Of a DNA stretch of 37,510 nucleotides, positions 36,816 to 37,510 are shown piece by piece (position 1 is the first letter of the stretch; each line of letters starts with the position of its first letter). Made by a program: the position numbers and the translations under genes. Origin of the DNA: a virus; the IMG/VR virus record IMGVR_UViG_3300031718_000092, positions 1 through 37,510 of that record. One strand, 5' to 3'. The notes under the pieces were generated by a model. It had not been told where the DNA came from, made no database searches, and saw only the letters and a list, made by a program, of their open reading frames with translations.

Positions 36816-37510
36816 AATCAGTTAAACGCATCGACAAGCTCACTCCCGAACAGGAAGGCCGGTTTGCGGAGTGGCGTGACAAGTGGATACGCACGGGCCT
36901 ATGCACTGACCCGGCGGATCGCCAGAAGTTAGAGCAAGCCGTAAAGGTCTGCTACAAGAAGGCTGGCCTTGCGCCTCCCAAGCGGGTGGTGTGGGTAGAT
37001 TCTCCCATCGTCCTCGCGTTTGCCGCACCTACTGCTTCGTTCTTGTTGAAGAACGGCGGCGCTGTGGACGACGCTGTGCGCGACGCTGTGGGCGGCGCTG
37101 TGGACGACGCTGTGCGCGGCGCTGTGCGCGGCGCTGTGCGCGACGCTGTGGACGACGCTGTGCGCGGCGCTGTGCGCGACGCTGTGGGCGACGCTGTGCG
37201 CGGCGCTGTGCGCGGCGCTGTGGGCGGCGCTGTGCGCGACGCTGTGGGCGTCGCTGTGGGCGGCGCTGTGCGCGGCGCTGTGGACGACGCTGTGGGCGTC
37301 GCTGTGGGTGACGCTGTGGGCGGCGCTGTGGACGACGCTGTGCGCGGCGCTGTGGACGACGCTGTGGGCGTCGCTGTGGGTGACGCTGTGCGCGGCGCTG
37401 TGGGCGGCGCTGTGGGCGGCGCTGTGCGCGACGCTGTGGGCGACGCTGTGCGCGGCGCTGTGCGCGGCGCTGTGGGCGGCGCTGTGGGGGACGCGGTGGG
37501 CGTCGCTGTG
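36812..37510 (+). CDS. DUF6745-type repeat protein, N-terminal part (continues at base 1)
   Basis: Starts MKSVKRIDKLTPEQEGRFAE, then KWIRTGLCTDPADRQKLEQA and KAGLAPPKRVVWVDSP, the N-terminal pattern of DUF6745 proteins. From about residue 84 it is A-V-x-x repeat to the window edge. Overlapping the last 20 bases with the first 20 keeps the frame and adds the C-terminal half at 1-896. Confidence 0.85.
   Translation, partial: MKSVKRIDKLTPEQEGRFAEWRDKWIRTGLCTDPADRQKLEQAVKVCYKKAGLAPPKRVVWVDSPIVLAFAAPTASFLLKNGGAVDDAVRDAVGGAVDDAVRGAVRGAVRDAVDDAVRGAVRDAVGDAVRGAVRGAVGGAVRDAVGVAVGGAVRGAVDDAVGVAVGDAVGGAVDDAVRGAVDDAVGVAVGDAVRGAVGGAVGGAVRDAVGDAVRGAVRGAVGGAVGDAVGVAV
37061..37510 (+). repeat. 12-bp tandem coding repeat, right part
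   Basis: About 37 consecutive dodecamers GCTGTG plus two variable codons, with no stop in the coding frame. The last unit carries GCGGTG instead of GCTGTG at 37493-37498, the single mismatch to the left edge. Confidence 0.9.

Noticed and set aside
36991-37311. Cys/Arg repeat frame (RRCGRRCARRC) in the repeat
   Set aside because: An alternate frame of the dodecamer array; the A-V-x-x frame continues into recognised DUF6745 sequence on both sides.
1-37510. CRISPR array or diversity-generating retroelement
   Set aside because: Repeats are contiguous coding dodecamers without spacers, and no reverse transcriptase or template repeat is seen.

Overview
The window reads as an essentially complete genome of a tailed double-stranded DNA phage with a short-tail (podovirus-like) virion, about 37.5 kb, recovered as a circular map cut open inside a low-complexity repeat. 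The last 20 bases match the first 20 with one mismatch. If they are overlapped, the open reading frame that leaves the right edge continues in frame into the left edge. Dense ATGA/GTGA/TGATG overlaps, Shine-Dalgarno sequences, GC-rich codon use and a T4-type lysozyme point to a Gram-negative, probably proteobacterial, host; a 23-residue lipobox signal also fits. The host itself cannot be named from this sequence.

Layout: (i) a rightward operon runs from about 36031 across the junction to 4968. It holds small genes, a DUF6745-type repeat protein, a Sak4-type recombination ATPase, an SSB-like protein, an HNH-like protein, a 3-TM holin, a methyltransferase and an XRE regulator. (ii) A leftward island (6742 to 4998) has a YdaS/Cro-like repressor and a TPR-glycosyltransferase. 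It is divergent from three small rightward genes (6844-7615). (iii) A long leftward late region (28974 down to 7612) encodes packaging (TerL), portal, scaffold, major capsid protein, gp4-like adaptor, tail protein, repeat fibre, lipoprotein, membrane proteins, lysozyme and internal (ejection) proteins. (iv) A cluster of coupled micro-genes (30871 to 29441, leftward), most under 60 codons, is bounded by terminators. (v) About 840 bp without convincing genes (31057-31897) contains palindromes and a promoter. (vi) A rightward accessory operon (31898-34758) includes a DUF7666-type protein with its own Ala-rich repeat. (vii) A leftward regulatory/nuclease block (35925 to 34759) carries a sigma-region-4-like HTH, a zinc-ribbon, a winged helix and a DUF1064 nuclease.

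No integrase, DNA polymerase, primase, helicase or RNA polymerase is visible. Replication probably depends on the host, with Sak4, the SSB-like protein and the DUF1064 nuclease as the phage recombination set. The most unusual content is the pair of proteins with combinatorial tetrapeptide repeats, the micro-gene chain, recurrent hairpin-plus-ribosome-site leaders, a repeated TGTGGTA motif, a beta-repeat insertion in the adaptor, and a palindrome cluster in the gene-poor region.
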